DNA of 64,000 nucleotides, taken from the NCBI GenBank assembly GCA_015222165.1, contig JADFUS010000014.1:1-64000 (forward strand). The letters run 5' to 3'. How positions within the stretch are numbered: the stretch's first letter is position 1; the number at the start of each line of letters is the position of its first letter. Under the pieces are notes generated by a model. The model was not told the DNA's origin. It did not search any database and saw only the letters and a list, made by a program, of their open reading frames with translations. The translations under genes and the position numbers were made by a program. The stretch comes from Bacteroidota bacterium. GTDB taxonomy: Bacteria > Bacteroidota > Bacteroidia > Bacteroidales > Rikenellaceae. This document shows, piece by piece, positions 49,881-59,659 of the stretch.

Positions 49881-52406
49881 ATGAATTTACGCAAGATAAT
49901 TTTCTCTTTGGTTTTAGTGATGTCAGTTTTTGGGGTTGTAGCCCAAGAAAGAGATACTCTTTTAATGACAAACTATCTCAATCCTAAGAAATATATACTT
50001 AAAGATGTTAAGGTTTCAGGGGTTAATTTCATTAATCCTAATCTTATAATTTCTTCTATGGGTATAATTAAAGGTGATACAATAGATTTACCTGGAGCAT
50101 ATATCACAAATGCAATTCAAAAGTTATGGAGTCAAAATTATTATTCAGACGTTAAGGCTTTTGTAACTGTAGCACAAGATTCCGCATATCTTGAATTCGT
50201 TTTAAAAGAGCGTCCTCGAGTTTCTACGTGGGAAATAAAAGGAGTTACTCCATCTCATCGTAAAAAACTTCTTGATGAGGTATTGAAATTACGTAAAAGT
50301 GCAGATTTATCAGATTATACTATAAAAAATAATATAAATTCTATCAAGAAATTCTATGTTGATAGAGGTTTTCTTAATGTTGATGTTACTACAACTCAAC
50401 GTAATGATACCATACAAATAAATAATACAAACTTTGTAATTTTAACTTTTCATGTTGATAAAAAAGAGAAGGTTAAAATTAAAGAGATTTTTTTTGAGGG
50501 TCAGAAAGATTTAAAAGAGTCGCAATTGAAGAGTGCAATGAAAAATACTAAGGAGAAGACATTGCGTAACTTTTTCAAAACAGCAAAATTTAATAAGGTA
50601 AAATTCGATGCTGATAAGATGATTCTTATCGATTATATGAATTCTAAAGGTTATAGAGATGCAACTTTCATAAGTGATTCGCTTTATGTTATAAATGAAA
50701 AACGTGTCGGTCTGAAAATAAAATTATATGAAGGTAAGAAATACTTCTACAGAAATATTTCTTGGACTGGTAATGTTAAATATACTAAAGAACAATTAAA
50801 TAAACTTCTTAATACCAAAAGAGGGGAAGTTTATGATAAGAAAAATTTATATAATCGTTTAGGTCTTGACGGTGAATCTATTATGAAAGGAGAAATGAAT
50901 ATTTCTTCAATATATAAAGATGACGGTCACCTTGCTTTTAAAATAGAACCTGTAGAAACAGTCATTTCTGGTGATTCTATAGATATAGATATTCGTATTT
51001 CTGAAGGTAAACAATATAGAATTAACGATGTTCGTATTTCTGGAAATACTCGTACAAATGATAGAGTTATTCGTCGTGAGCTTGATTCTCGACCAGGAGA
51101 ACTTTATAGTCAGGCTTTGATCGTCAATTCTTTGCGTCGTATTAGTAGTATGGGGCATTTTACAGACCAAATTATTCCAGATATTCAACCAATTTCAGAT
51201 GGTTTAGTAGATGTTAAATTTATCCTTGAAGAACGTCCTACCGATCAGCTTGAAGTTTCAGGTGGTTGGGGAGGCGGTATGTTCGTAGCTTCTGTTGGGG
51301 TGACATTCAACAATGTTGCTATGCGTAATATCTTTAAGAAAGATGCTTGGACTCCATATCCTGCTGGTGATAATCAAAAATTAAATCTTCGTTTTCAAAC
51401 GAATGGTTCATATTATAGTTCGTTCCAATTTAGTTTTCTTGAGCCTTGGTTAGGTGGTAAACGACCAAATTCATTAAACGTTTCATCTTATTACTCTAGA
51501 CAAACAGATGCTTATTATGCATTCCAAAAAGCGACAGCTTCTTTTTCAACAATTGGAGTTTCTGCCTCTTTTGGTAAACGTTTATCTTGGCCAGATCCGT
51601 TCTTTGTGTTTACAACATCTGTAAATTATCAATCTTATTTGCTTGATAATTGGAAAAATTATTTTATAATTCAAGATGGTCAATCTAATATAATCTCTTT
51701 CCAAGCTCAAATATCAAGGAATTCTGTTGATCACCCAATATATCCTCGTCATGGTTCAGAATTTAGAGTTAGTGCAACATTTACTCCTCCATATTCAATG
51801 TTTAGATCAGATGATTTTTATAATGACTCTGTAAATGATAAAGAGGATTATTATAAATGGATAGAATATTATAAAATTGAAGCTGGATATAAATGGCATT
51901 TTCCAATGTTAGCTGAAGATAAGTTAGTGCTTATGGCACGTGCAGATTTTGGTTATCTAGGTCATTATAAAAATACTAAAAATGCAATGTCGCCATTTGA
52001 GGGATATAGCGTTGGTGGTGATGGTGTTTCAGGTTACGATATATACGGAGTTTCAGATATTGCACTTCGTGGTTATAGCGATGGAGCGTTGACTCCTTCT
52101 GCAAATAGTGGTGGTGATCAGGCGAAATCTTATACTAGATATTCAGTAGAATTACGTTACCCATTTGTTATGGAGAGTTCGACATCTGTTTTTGGTTATG
52201 TTTTTGCTGAAGGCGGTAATGCTTATAAAGGTTGGAGAGATTTCGATCCATTTGATTTAAAAAAATCGTTAGGTGTAGGTGTTAAATTATTCTTACCTAT
52301 GGTAGGTATGTTAGGAATAGATTGGGGTTATGGATTTGATTCTCCAGTTGAAGGAAAACCAAAAAGTGGTAGCAACTTTCACTTTAGTATAGGTCAGACA
52401 TTTTAG
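49881..52406 (+). CDS. bamA: Outer membrane protein assembly factor BamA
   Basis: POTRA repeats, C-terminal barrel (LGVGVKLFLPMVGMLGIDWGYGFD...FHFSIGQTF). Confidence 0.94.
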   Translation: MNLRKIIFSLVLVMSVFGVVAQERDTLLMTNYLNPKKYILKDVKVSGVNFINPNLIISSMGIIKGDTIDLPGAYITNAIQKLWSQNYYSDVKAFVTVAQDSAYLEFVLKERPRVSTWEIKGVTPSHRKKLLDEVLKLRKSADLSDYTIKNNINSIKKFYVDRGFLNVDVTTTQRNDTIQINNTNFVILTFHVDKKEKVKIKEIFFEGQKDLKESQLKSAMKNTKEKTLRNFFKTAKFNKVKFDADKMILIDYMNSKGYRDATFISDSLYVINEKRVGLKIKLYEGKKYFYRNISWTGNVKYTKEQLNKLLNTKRGEVYDKKNLYNRLGLDGESIMKGEMNISSIYKDDGHLAFKIEPVETVISGDSIDIDIRISEGKQYRINDVRISGNTRTNDRVIRRELDSRPGELYSQALIVNSLRRISSMGHFTDQIIPDIQPISDGLVDVKFILEERPTDQLEVSGGWGGGMFVASVGVTFNNVAMRNIFKKDAWTPYPAGDNQKLNLRFQTNGSYYSSFQFSFLEPWLGGKRPNSLNVSSYYSRQTDAYYAFQKATASFSTIGVSASFGKRLSWPDPFFVFTTSVNYQSYLLDNWKNYFIIQDGQSNIISFQAQISRNSVDHPIYPRHGSEFRVSATFTPPYSMFRSDDFYNDSVNDKEDYYKWIEYYKIEAGYKWHFPMLAEDKLVLMARADFGYLGHYKNTKNAMSPFEGYSVGGDGVSGYDIYGVSDIALRGYSDGALTPSANSGGDQAKSYTRYSVELRYPFVMESSTSVFGYVFAEGGNAYKGWRDFDPFDLKKSLGVGVKLFLPMVGMLGIDWGYGFDSPVEGKPKSGSNFHFSIGQTF

Positions 52407-52482
52407 TGATAATTTTTAATTGTCAATTTTTTTTAGTAAATTTGGATATTGTAATTATTGTTTAACTATAAATTTTTTTTTT

Positions 52483-52989
52483 ATGAAAAAGATAATTCTT
52501 TTTTTGATGATCATATTTAGTGTATCATCTGTATCGGCTCAAAAATATGGTTATATATATAGTAAAAAGGTGTTTGATAAAATTCCTGAATATACTCAAG
52601 CTATTAAAGAGATTGATGTATATGCTAAGGATAAAAGAGCAGAGGTTGATAAAAAAATCAACGAGGTTTCTGCAATGTATACTGAGTTTCAAAAATATTC
52701 AGATCAGATGAGTTCTACCGATTTAACAAGATATAGAGAGCTTATAGCAACAAAAGAAAAAACAGCTAATGAATTTGAAAAATCAATTTTTGGAGAAAAA
52801 GGAACGCTTTCAATGAAGCAAAAAATGCTTATGTCTCCTATTGAAGAGAAAGTTATGAATGCTGTTTCTGTATTAGCCAAAGAGAAGAAATATGATATGA
52901 TATTTGATTTGTCTCTAGTTAAAATGACAATTTATCAATCAGAATCTTGCGACTTGACTAGTGAAATAATTGCTAAACTTGGATATTAA
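52483..52989 (+). CDS. OmpH/Skp-family periplasmic chaperone, copy 1
   Basis: Signal peptide; YGYIYSKKVFDKIPEYTQAIKEIDVYAKDKRAEVDKKINE; next to bamA. Confidence 0.85.
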   Translation: MKKIILFLMIIFSVSSVSAQKYGYIYSKKVFDKIPEYTQAIKEIDVYAKDKRAEVDKKINEVSAMYTEFQKYSDQMSSTDLTRYRELIATKEKTANEFEKSIFGEKGTLSMKQKMLMSPIEEKVMNAVSVLAKEKKYDMIFDLSLVKMTIYQSESCDLTSEIIAKLGY

Positions 52990-53036
52990 AAATAATTAAA
53001 TAAAAAAGAAGAAATTCTTAAATGTATTAGGTACGT

Positions 53037-53579
53037 ATGAAAAAAATTTTAATGGTTGCTGTTTTTATGACAGCCTTTGTGTTTAACGCATCAGCTCAAA
53101 ACACAAAAATAGGTAGAGTAAATGCTTCTGAAATTATTATGTTAATGCCAGAAACTGAAAAAGCTCAACAAGAAATAGAAACTTATCAAAAAGAGCTTAA
53201 TGCTCAAATCACAACAATGCGTGATGAATATGGTAAGAAAATGAGAGAATATCAAGAGAAAGGTGAAACGTTAACTCCTCTTATTCGTCAACAAATGGAA
53301 AAAGATATTTATGACCTACAGTCAAAAATTGAAAATTTCACTAAAGCAGCTCAAAAAGATACTCAAGATGCTTTCGAAAAATTGATGACTCCAATACGTG
53401 CAAAAGTATTAGCAGCAGTCAAAGTTATTGCTACTCAAAATGCTATCACAGCCGTTATGGATATTTCACAACCTCCATTTATCTATTTTGATGAATCTGC
53501 AGTACTTGATATGACACCTGCAGTAAAGAAAAATCTTCAGTTGAGTGGTCGTAAATTACCAGTTGCTCCAAAAAGATAA
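53037..53579 (+). CDS. OmpH/Skp-family periplasmic chaperone, copy 2
   Basis: Signal peptide; TKIGRVNASEIIMLMPETEKAQQEIETYQKELNAQITTMRDEYGKKMREYQ. Confidence 0.88.
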   Translation: MKKILMVAVFMTAFVFNASAQNTKIGRVNASEIIMLMPETEKAQQEIETYQKELNAQITTMRDEYGKKMREYQEKGETLTPLIRQQMEKDIYDLQSKIENFTKAAQKDTQDAFEKLMTPIRAKVLAAVKVIATQNAITAVMDISQPPFIYFDESAVLDMTPAVKKNLQLSGRKLPVAPKR

Positions 53580-53589
53580 TAAATACACA

Positions 53590-53627
53590 AAAAGCCTGTC
53601 TTAAAATAAGTTAAGTAGGCTTTTTTT
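53590..53627 (+). terminator. ompH operon terminator
   Basis: AAAAGCCTGTCTTAAAATAAGTTAAGTAGGCTTTTTTT. Confidence 0.75.
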
Positions 53628-53633
53628 ATTGCT

Positions 53634-53677
53634 AAATAATTCACACTAAGTTTAATATAACATAGTGTGAATTATTT
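53634..53677. promoter_or_regulatory. Perfect 15-bp inverted repeat with 14-bp spacer immediately upstream of TATCTTTG (53681-53688)
   Basis: AAATAATTCACACTA - AGTTTAATATAACA - TAGTGTGAATTATTT then T-tract. Confidence 0.8.
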
Positions 53678-53710
53678 TTTTATCTTTGTGGAGTATAAAA
53701 AAAATAGATT

Positions 53711-53974
53711 ATGAGTGGAACATTTTTAACAGTAATTATTGCTGTTGTCGTTGTTGCCATAATGGCACTAGGTTTATCAATAACCCGTATCCGAAAAGGT
53801 CGTGATATTCAATCTGATGTTGGAGGTAATGACGAAATGAAAAAACGAGGCTTAGGTTGTGCTTCTCATCAATTCAGAACGGAAGACGCCGCCCTCATTA
53901 AAAATAATAGAGATAAAATTAATGTCTCGGGTTGTCACTGTGCAGAAAATAATAGTGACAGTTGTTCTAATTAG
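53711..53974 (+). CDS. Small single-TM protein with Cys/His-containing C-terminus
   Basis: 87 aa; N-terminal TM, then GLGCASHQF and SGCHCAENNSDSCSN; no family recognised. Confidence 0.65.
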   Translation: MSGTFLTVIIAVVVVAIMALGLSITRIRKGRDIQSDVGGNDEMKKRGLGCASHQFRTEDAALIKNNRDKINVSGCHCAENNSDSCSN

Positions 53975-53985
53975 AAGTTAGTTTT

Positions 53986-54693
53986 ATGCGATTATTTTAT
54001 TGTCCAGATATAGAAGATAAAGTTGTTTACACATTGCCAAAAGAAGAGTCGGGGCACTGTGTCAGAGTACTACGTAAAAAAAATGGAGATACTATAGATG
54101 TTATAGATGGTAAAGGTGGGCTTTATAAAGCAACTATTATCGATAATTCTTCTAATAAATGCGTTGTTCAGCCTCTCTTAGTTAAAAAAGTTGAATCTCA
54201 ATTACCTTATAATTGCCATATAGCTATTGCTCCAACAAAAAATATTGATAGAGTAGAGTGGTTTCTAGAAAAAGCTACAGAAATAGGTATTTCTGAAGTT
54301 TCTTTTTTGTTATGTGACCATTCCGAAAGAAAAGTTATCAAGTTTGAGAGAGCAGAAAAAGTTGTTATTAGTGCAGTTAAACAATCTTTAAAAATGTACG
54401 TTCCAAAGTTACATGATTTATCTTCGTTTAAAGATTTTATAAATCAAGATTTCGGAGATATGCCACGTTATATTGCTCATTGTGATGATTCTTTTGAAAG
54501 AGTCCCTTTGAAAAGCGTTGTTGGTGCGGATTCTTTAATATTAATTGGTCCTGAAGGTGATTTCTCTCCTGAGGAAGTTAAATTAGCTTTACAGAAAGGA
54601 TTTATCTCTATATCTCTTGGTGATAGTCGTTTAAGAACTGAAACAGCTGCCTTGTATGCAGTTTCTATAGTCTCTATATTATCATCAATATAA
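53986..54693 (+). CDS. rsmE: 16S rRNA (uracil1498-N3)-methyltransferase
   Basis: GHCVRVLRKKNGDTIDVIDGKGG; LIGPEGDFSPEEV; LGDSRLRTETAALYAVSIV. Confidence 0.95.
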   Translation: MRLFYCPDIEDKVVYTLPKEESGHCVRVLRKKNGDTIDVIDGKGGLYKATIIDNSSNKCVVQPLLVKKVESQLPYNCHIAIAPTKNIDRVEWFLEKATEIGISEVSFLLCDHSERKVIKFERAEKVVISAVKQSLKMYVPKLHDLSSFKDFINQDFGDMPRYIAHCDDSFERVPLKSVVGADSLILIGPEGDFSPEEVKLALQKGFISISLGDSRLRTETAALYAVSIVSILSSI

Positions 54694-54758
54694 ATATTAC
54701 TTATTAATTTGTAAAAAATTAATAAAATTGGTAACTTGCACACTGATTTTGATAAAAA

Positions 54759-55184
54759 ATGGGAAATAAAACTAAAAATGATATAAGACATACTGGTGTC
54801 GTTACTTCTGTTAAAGGATCTTTGGCAGTTGTTAAAATAGCGACTCAAAGTGCTTGTGCTTCATGTCATGCAAAATCTGCTTGCTCGGCTTCAGATATGC
54901 AAGATAAAAATATTGAAGCTCAAATTCCTAAAGGAATGGATATAAAAATTGGCGATACTGTTGATGTAGTTATTTCTAGATCTGTTGGTTATATTGCAGT
55001 GCTTTTCGCTTATTTATTGCCAGTAATAATACTCTTAGCTTCGGTTATTATTGTTACTAAAATGGGATATACAGAAGATATTGGTGGTCTAGTAGGCTTG
55101 GCAAATATGGTTCTGTATTTTATTGTACTCTACCTTTTCAGAAAGAAATTGAATAAGAAAATTTCGATAGTTATAGAAAAATAA
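54759..55184 (+). CDS. rseC: SoxR-reducing system protein RseC-like
   Basis: VTSVKGSLAVVKIATQSACASCHAKSACSASD; two TM; precedes rnfB. Confidence 0.88.
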   Translation: MGNKTKNDIRHTGVVTSVKGSLAVVKIATQSACASCHAKSACSASDMQDKNIEAQIPKGMDIKIGDTVDVVISRSVGYIAVLFAYLLPVIILLASVIIVTKMGYTEDIGGLVGLANMVLYFIVLYLFRKKLNKKISIVIEK

Positions 55185-55189
55185 TTAAA

Positions 55190-56053
55190 ATGGAAGATGT
55201 TTTATTAAGTACCGTATTGGTACTTCTTGCGTTGGGCGTATTAGCAGCAGTTTTGCTTTATTTCGTGGCGCAAAAGTTCAAAGTTTATGAAGATCCTCGA
55301 ATTTCAGAAGTAGAGGAATTATTGCCATCAGCAAATTGTGGCGGTTGTGGATATCCTGGTTGCAAAGGTTTTGCAGAAGCTCTGGTTAAAGCTGGAGATA
55401 TGAAAGGCTTTTTTTGTAATGTAGGAGGTCAGCCCGTTATGGATAGTGTGGCAGAAAAATTAGGTCTTGTTGCTGAAGCTAAAGAACCAATGGTAGCTGT
55501 AGTGAGATGTGCAGGAAGTTGTGAGAATCGCCCAAAGACAAATACTTATGAGGGAGTTAAAAAATGTACTGTTGCTGCGGCGTTGTATGCTGGAGAAACA
55601 GGTTGCTCTTTCGGTTGTCTTGGTATGGGAGATTGTGTTGATGTGTGTCAATTTGATGCTTTGTCAATGAATCCTTTAACAGGTCTTCCAGAAGTTGATC
55701 AAGACAAATGTACAGCTTGTGGTAAATGTGTTGAAGCTTGCCCTAAAGGTATAATAGAGCTTCGTAAAAAAGGCGTTAAAAACCGTAGAGTTTTTGTTTC
55801 ATGTGTAAACAAAGCAAAAGGTGCATTAGCGAAAAAATCTTGTGAAGTAGCTTGTATTGGTTGTGGTTTGTGTGCTAAGGCTTGTCCTTTTGGTGCTATA
55901 GAAATCAAAAACAATCTTGCATATATCGACTACACAAAATGCAAATTGTGTCGTAAATGTGTGGCAGTTTGTCCTACAGGTGCTATTCAAGCGGTAAATT
56001 TCCCTATTATCCCAAAAAAAGAAACAAACGAAAATGATGTTAAAGCGATTTAA
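55190..56053 (+). CDS. rnfB: Rnf electron transport complex subunit B
   Basis: LLPSANCGGCGYPGCKGFAEALV; multiple 4Fe-4S CxxCxxCxxxCP motifs. Confidence 0.96.
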   Translation: MEDVLLSTVLVLLALGVLAAVLLYFVAQKFKVYEDPRISEVEELLPSANCGGCGYPGCKGFAEALVKAGDMKGFFCNVGGQPVMDSVAEKLGLVAEAKEPMVAVVRCAGSCENRPKTNTYEGVKKCTVAAALYAGETGCSFGCLGMGDCVDVCQFDALSMNPLTGLPEVDQDKCTACGKCVEACPKGIIELRKKGVKNRRVFVSCVNKAKGALAKKSCEVACIGCGLCAKACPFGAIEIKNNLAYIDYTKCKLCRKCVAVCPTGAIQAVNFPIIPKKETNENDVKAI

Positions 56054-57365
56054 AAAAGGGGGTATTCACCCTCATGATAATAAAATAACACGTGCTAAGG
56101 CTATAGAGGTTATGCCTCTTCCTAAAGTTGCTGTTATTTCTATGGCTCAACATATAGGTGCTCCTGCAAGTCCAGTTGTTAAAAGAGGAGATATTGTTAA
56201 AGTTGGTCAATTAATAGGTCAAGCAAAAGGCTTTATTTCAGCAAACATACACTCTTCAGTTAGTGGAACAGTAAAAAGTGTTGGTGATGCTGTAAATTCT
56301 ATGGGGCTTCTTGTTCCTTCTGTTACTATCACCGTAGATGGCGATGAGTGGTTAGAAACAATAGACCGTTCAGAAGAAATAGTAGAAAAATTTGATTTAT
56401 CTCCAAAGGAAATAGTCAGTATAGTTGCTTCAACAGGTATAGTTGGTTTGGGTGGTGCAACATTCCCTTCAAACGTAAAACATTCTATTCCCGAAGGTAA
56501 AACAGCAAAAGCTCTTGTTGTGAATGGTGTAGAGTGTGAGCCTTATCTTACGGCTGACCACAGACTTATGCTTGAACATGGTAGAGAAATTGTTGTAGCT
56601 ATAAAAATTATATGTCATGCTATAGGTGTTGAAAAAGCTTATATAGGAATTGAAAATAATAAGTTAGATGCTATAGAATCAATGACTAAAGCATCTGCAG
56701 ATACTCCAATTATTGAAGTTGTTCCATTAAGAGTTCAATATCCTCAAGGTAGTGAAAAACAACTTATTGAGGCTACTATGGGTGCGGAAGTTCCTTCGGG
56801 AGCTCTTCCAATTCAAGTGGGAGCAGTAGTTCAGAATATAGGTACTATGTATGCTATTTATCAAGCAGTACAAAAACATAAACCTCTTTTTGAGAGAGTT
56901 GTCACTGTTACTGGTAAGTCAGTTTCAGAGCCAAAAAATTTGCTTACACGTGTAGGTTCTCCAGTAAACGATATGATAGAATATTGTGGTGGTGTTCCTG
57001 AAGGTACAGCAAAAGTTATTGACGGAGGTCCTATGATGGGTCGTTCTATGGCAAATCTTTCTGGAGTTATCAATAAAGGATCTTCGGGTATTCTTATGAT
57101 GCCAGAAACAGAAACTCCTGCAAATGATGCTTCATCTTGTATTCGTTGTGGAAAATGTGTTCAAGTTTGCCCAATGGGTCTTGAGCCATATCTTTTAAAT
57201 GTTCTTGCCGACAAAAGAAATTTTGAAGAGTGTATAGAGCATAGTGCTATGGATTGTATAGAATGTGGTTCATGTTCTTTCACGTGTCCTGCACATATTC
57301 GCCTTCTCGACAATATCCGTATTGCAAAACGTGAAGTAGGTAAGATTTTAAGAAATAGGAAATAG
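56037..57365 (+). CDS. rnfC: Rnf electron transport complex subunit C
   Basis: KRFKKGGIHPHDNK; VGLGGATFPSNVK; GVECEPYLTADHRLM; C-terminal CIRCGKCVQVCPMGL, CIECGSCSFTCPAHI. Confidence 0.96.
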   Translation: MLKRFKKGGIHPHDNKITRAKAIEVMPLPKVAVISMAQHIGAPASPVVKRGDIVKVGQLIGQAKGFISANIHSSVSGTVKSVGDAVNSMGLLVPSVTITVDGDEWLETIDRSEEIVEKFDLSPKEIVSIVASTGIVGLGGATFPSNVKHSIPEGKTAKALVVNGVECEPYLTADHRLMLEHGREIVVAIKIICHAIGVEKAYIGIENNKLDAIESMTKASADTPIIEVVPLRVQYPQGSEKQLIEATMGAEVPSGALPIQVGAVVQNIGTMYAIYQAVQKHKPLFERVVTVTGKSVSEPKNLLTRVGSPVNDMIEYCGGVPEGTAKVIDGGPMMGRSMANLSGVINKGSSGILMMPETETPANDASSCIRCGKCVQVCPMGLEPYLLNVLADKRNFEECIEHSAMDCIECGSCSFTCPAHIRLLDNIRIAKREVGKILRNRK

Positions 57366-57376
57366 AGAACGAGAAA

Positions 57377-58402
57377 ATGAAAAATAAATTATTAGTAGCT
57401 CCTTCGCCACATATTCATTCAGGAAATTCAACGAAGCAACTCATGCACGGTGTGTTAATAGCACTTTTGCCTGCTCTTGTTGTTTCAATAATATTTTTTG
57501 GTTGGGCGTCGCTTTATGTTACAGCTGTTGCTGTTGCTTCATGTGTCTTTTTTGAGTGGTTTATACAAAAATTCATGCTTAAAAGACCAATATCAATTAT
57601 GGATAGTTCAGCTATTCTTACAGGTGTTCTTTTATCATTCAATTTACCAGCGACAGTTCCAGTATGGTTGGTTATTTTAGGTAGTCTTTTTGCTATTGGA
57701 GTAGCAAAAATGTCTTATGGTGGTTTAGGAAGTAATGTTTTTAATCCAGCATTGGCAGGTCGTGTATTCTTACTTATATCTTTCCCAGTATTGATGACAA
57801 CCTACCCAATTCCAGAAGCAAACGTTATGAATGTTGAGACCAAAGCGTTTCAATGTGAAACAAATATTTTATCTTTAGATGCTGTTACAGGTGCTACTCC
57901 TCTTGCTGAGGCACGTGCTATTGTTGCACAAGGTGGAGAGTTAAACACCAATATGAATTTAGTAACAGTAAAAAATATGTTACTTGGTGTAAAAGGTGGT
58001 TCTCATGGTGAGGTTGCAGTTCTTGCACTATTATTAGGATTCGCTTATATGTTATATAAGAAAATAATTTCTTGGCATATTCCTGTGACAATACTTCTTA
58101 CAATGTTCGCATTTTCGGGTATTATATATTTTTTCGATACTGCACATTATCTACATCCATTATTCCATATCCTCACAGGAGGTGCAATGTTAGGAGCTAT
58201 TTTCATGGCTACAGACTATGTAACTTCTCCTATGACACATTTAGGTATGATTATTTATGCTGTAATGATTGGTGTAATAACTATCCTTATTAGAACTTGG
58301 GGCGGTTATCCAGAAGGAATGTCTTTTGCTATTCTACTTATGAATGCTGCGACTCCTCTATTAAATAAAGTTAAACCTGTTAAATTTGGTAATAAAAAAT
58401 AA
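57377..58402 (+). CDS. rnfD: Rnf electron transport complex subunit D
   Basis: SGNSTKQLMHGVLIALLPAL; GGLGSNVFNPALAGRVFLL; DAVTGATPLA; FMATDYVTSPMT. Confidence 0.96.
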   Translation: MKNKLLVAPSPHIHSGNSTKQLMHGVLIALLPALVVSIIFFGWASLYVTAVAVASCVFFEWFIQKFMLKRPISIMDSSAILTGVLLSFNLPATVPVWLVILGSLFAIGVAKMSYGGLGSNVFNPALAGRVFLLISFPVLMTTYPIPEANVMNVETKAFQCETNILSLDAVTGATPLAEARAIVAQGGELNTNMNLVTVKNMLLGVKGGSHGEVAVLALLLGFAYMLYKKIISWHIPVTILLTMFAFSGIIYFFDTAHYLHPLFHILTGGAMLGAIFMATDYVTSPMTHLGMIIYAVMIGVITILIRTWGGYPEGMSFAILLMNAATPLLNKVKPVKFGNKK

Positions 58403-58403
58403 T

Positions 58404-59072
58404 ATGAAGTCATCACTTAAAAATATGGTTGTTGTTTTAGCAACAATAACTACTGTAACATCTTTTGCTGTAGGCTATGTATATAAAATTACTAAAGAGC
58501 CAATACGTAAATCTAAAGTACAGAAAACAAAATCAGCTCTCGAAGAGGTGCTTCCTTCTTTCGAAACACTTTCAGAACCTCAGAAACTTATGGTTTATGA
58601 TACAGATGCAGAAAATATAATTATCTATAAAGCTACAGATGCTAACGATGCTTATGTTGGTTGTGCTGTTGAGTCATATTCAAATAATGGTTATGGCGGG
58701 ACAATTCGTCTTGTAGTTGGTTTTGATGTAAATAATAGTATTAATAAAATCGCTGTTGTTGGACATTCAGAAACTCCAGGTCTAGGTGCTAAAATTACAG
58801 AGACAGAATCTCCTTTTATAGTTCAATTCCAAGGTAAAAATCCAAATGAATTTAAGTTAAGTGTTAAGCCTGATGGTGGAGATGTAGATGCAATTACAGC
58901 ATCAACAATTTCTTCTCGTGCTTATACTGACGCTGTGAAAAGAGCTTTCGAAGGTGTGAAAAAAAGTCTTGGTGAAGAGGTTGATGCTGTAGGTTCTGCA
59001 ACATCACAATATACAAAAGCAGAAGCTACTCAAGACGCAGATAATAATCAAAAAACTGATGATAATGAATAA
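58404..59072 (+). CDS. rnfG: Rnf electron transport complex subunit G
   Basis: GYGGTIRLVVGFDVNNSINKIAVVGHSETPGLGAKI; covalent-FMN motif DAITASTISSRAYTDAV. Confidence 0.94.
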   Translation: MKSSLKNMVVVLATITTVTSFAVGYVYKITKEPIRKSKVQKTKSALEEVLPSFETLSEPQKLMVYDTDAENIIIYKATDANDAYVGCAVESYSNNGYGGTIRLVVGFDVNNSINKIAVVGHSETPGLGAKITETESPFIVQFQGKNPNEFKLSVKPDGGDVDAITASTISSRAYTDAVKRAFEGVKKSLGEEVDAVGSATSQYTKAEATQDADNNQKTDDNE

Positions 59073-59652
59073 GATACAGATTTTTTCAAAGGGTTTGATT
59101 AAAGAAAATCCTACGTTTGTGCTATTGTTGGGTATGTGTCCAACTCTTGGTACAACATCTACAGCAATAAACGGTATGAGTATGGGTGCAGCAACAATGT
59201 TTGTGCTTGTCATGTCTAATATTGCTATTTCACTTATTAAAAATATAATACCTGACAAAGTACGTATTCCAGCGTTTATCGTTGTCATAGCGTCTTTCGT
59301 TACGGTTGTTCAACTATGTATGCAGGCTTATGTTCCAGCTCTTTATGAAACATTAGGAGTTTTTATTCCTCTTATTGTTGTAAACTGTATTATTCTTGGT
59401 CGTGCTGAGGCTTTTGCTTCAAAAAATGGAATTTTCGCTTCTGCACTTGATGGTCTTGGAATAGGTTTAGGGTTCACATTATCATTGACACTTATCGGTG
59501 CTGTCAGAGAGTTATTATCATCAAATTCAATTTTTGATTATACTTTCGAATTTCTTCCAGGTAATGGTGTTTTATTGTTTGCCTTAGCTCCAGGTGCTTT
59601 TATAGTGTTAAGTTACCTTCTTGTATTGTTTAACAAATATTTAAAAAAATAG
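59065..59652 (+). CDS. rnfE: Rnf electron transport complex subunit E
   Basis: IQIFSKGLIKENPTFVLLLGMCPTLGTTSTAINGMSMG; CIILGRAEAFASKNG. Confidence 0.95.
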   Translation: MNKIQIFSKGLIKENPTFVLLLGMCPTLGTTSTAINGMSMGAATMFVLVMSNIAISLIKNIIPDKVRIPAFIVVIASFVTVVQLCMQAYVPALYETLGVFIPLIVVNCIILGRAEAFASKNGIFASALDGLGIGLGFTLSLTLIGAVRELLSSNSIFDYTFEFLPGNGVLLFALAPGAFIVLSYLLVLFNKYLKK

Positions 59653-59659
59653 ATAGGTC

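Noticed and set aside
54702-54726. TTATTAATTT-GTAAA-AAATTAATAA inverted repeat between rsmE and rseC
   Set aside because: Pure A/T repeat expected fairly often in such AT-rich spacers; no U-tract or promoter relation strong enough to claim function.
54477-54848. 123-aa antisense ORF over rsmE/rseC
   Set aside because: Opposite two well-supported genes; no recognisable features.
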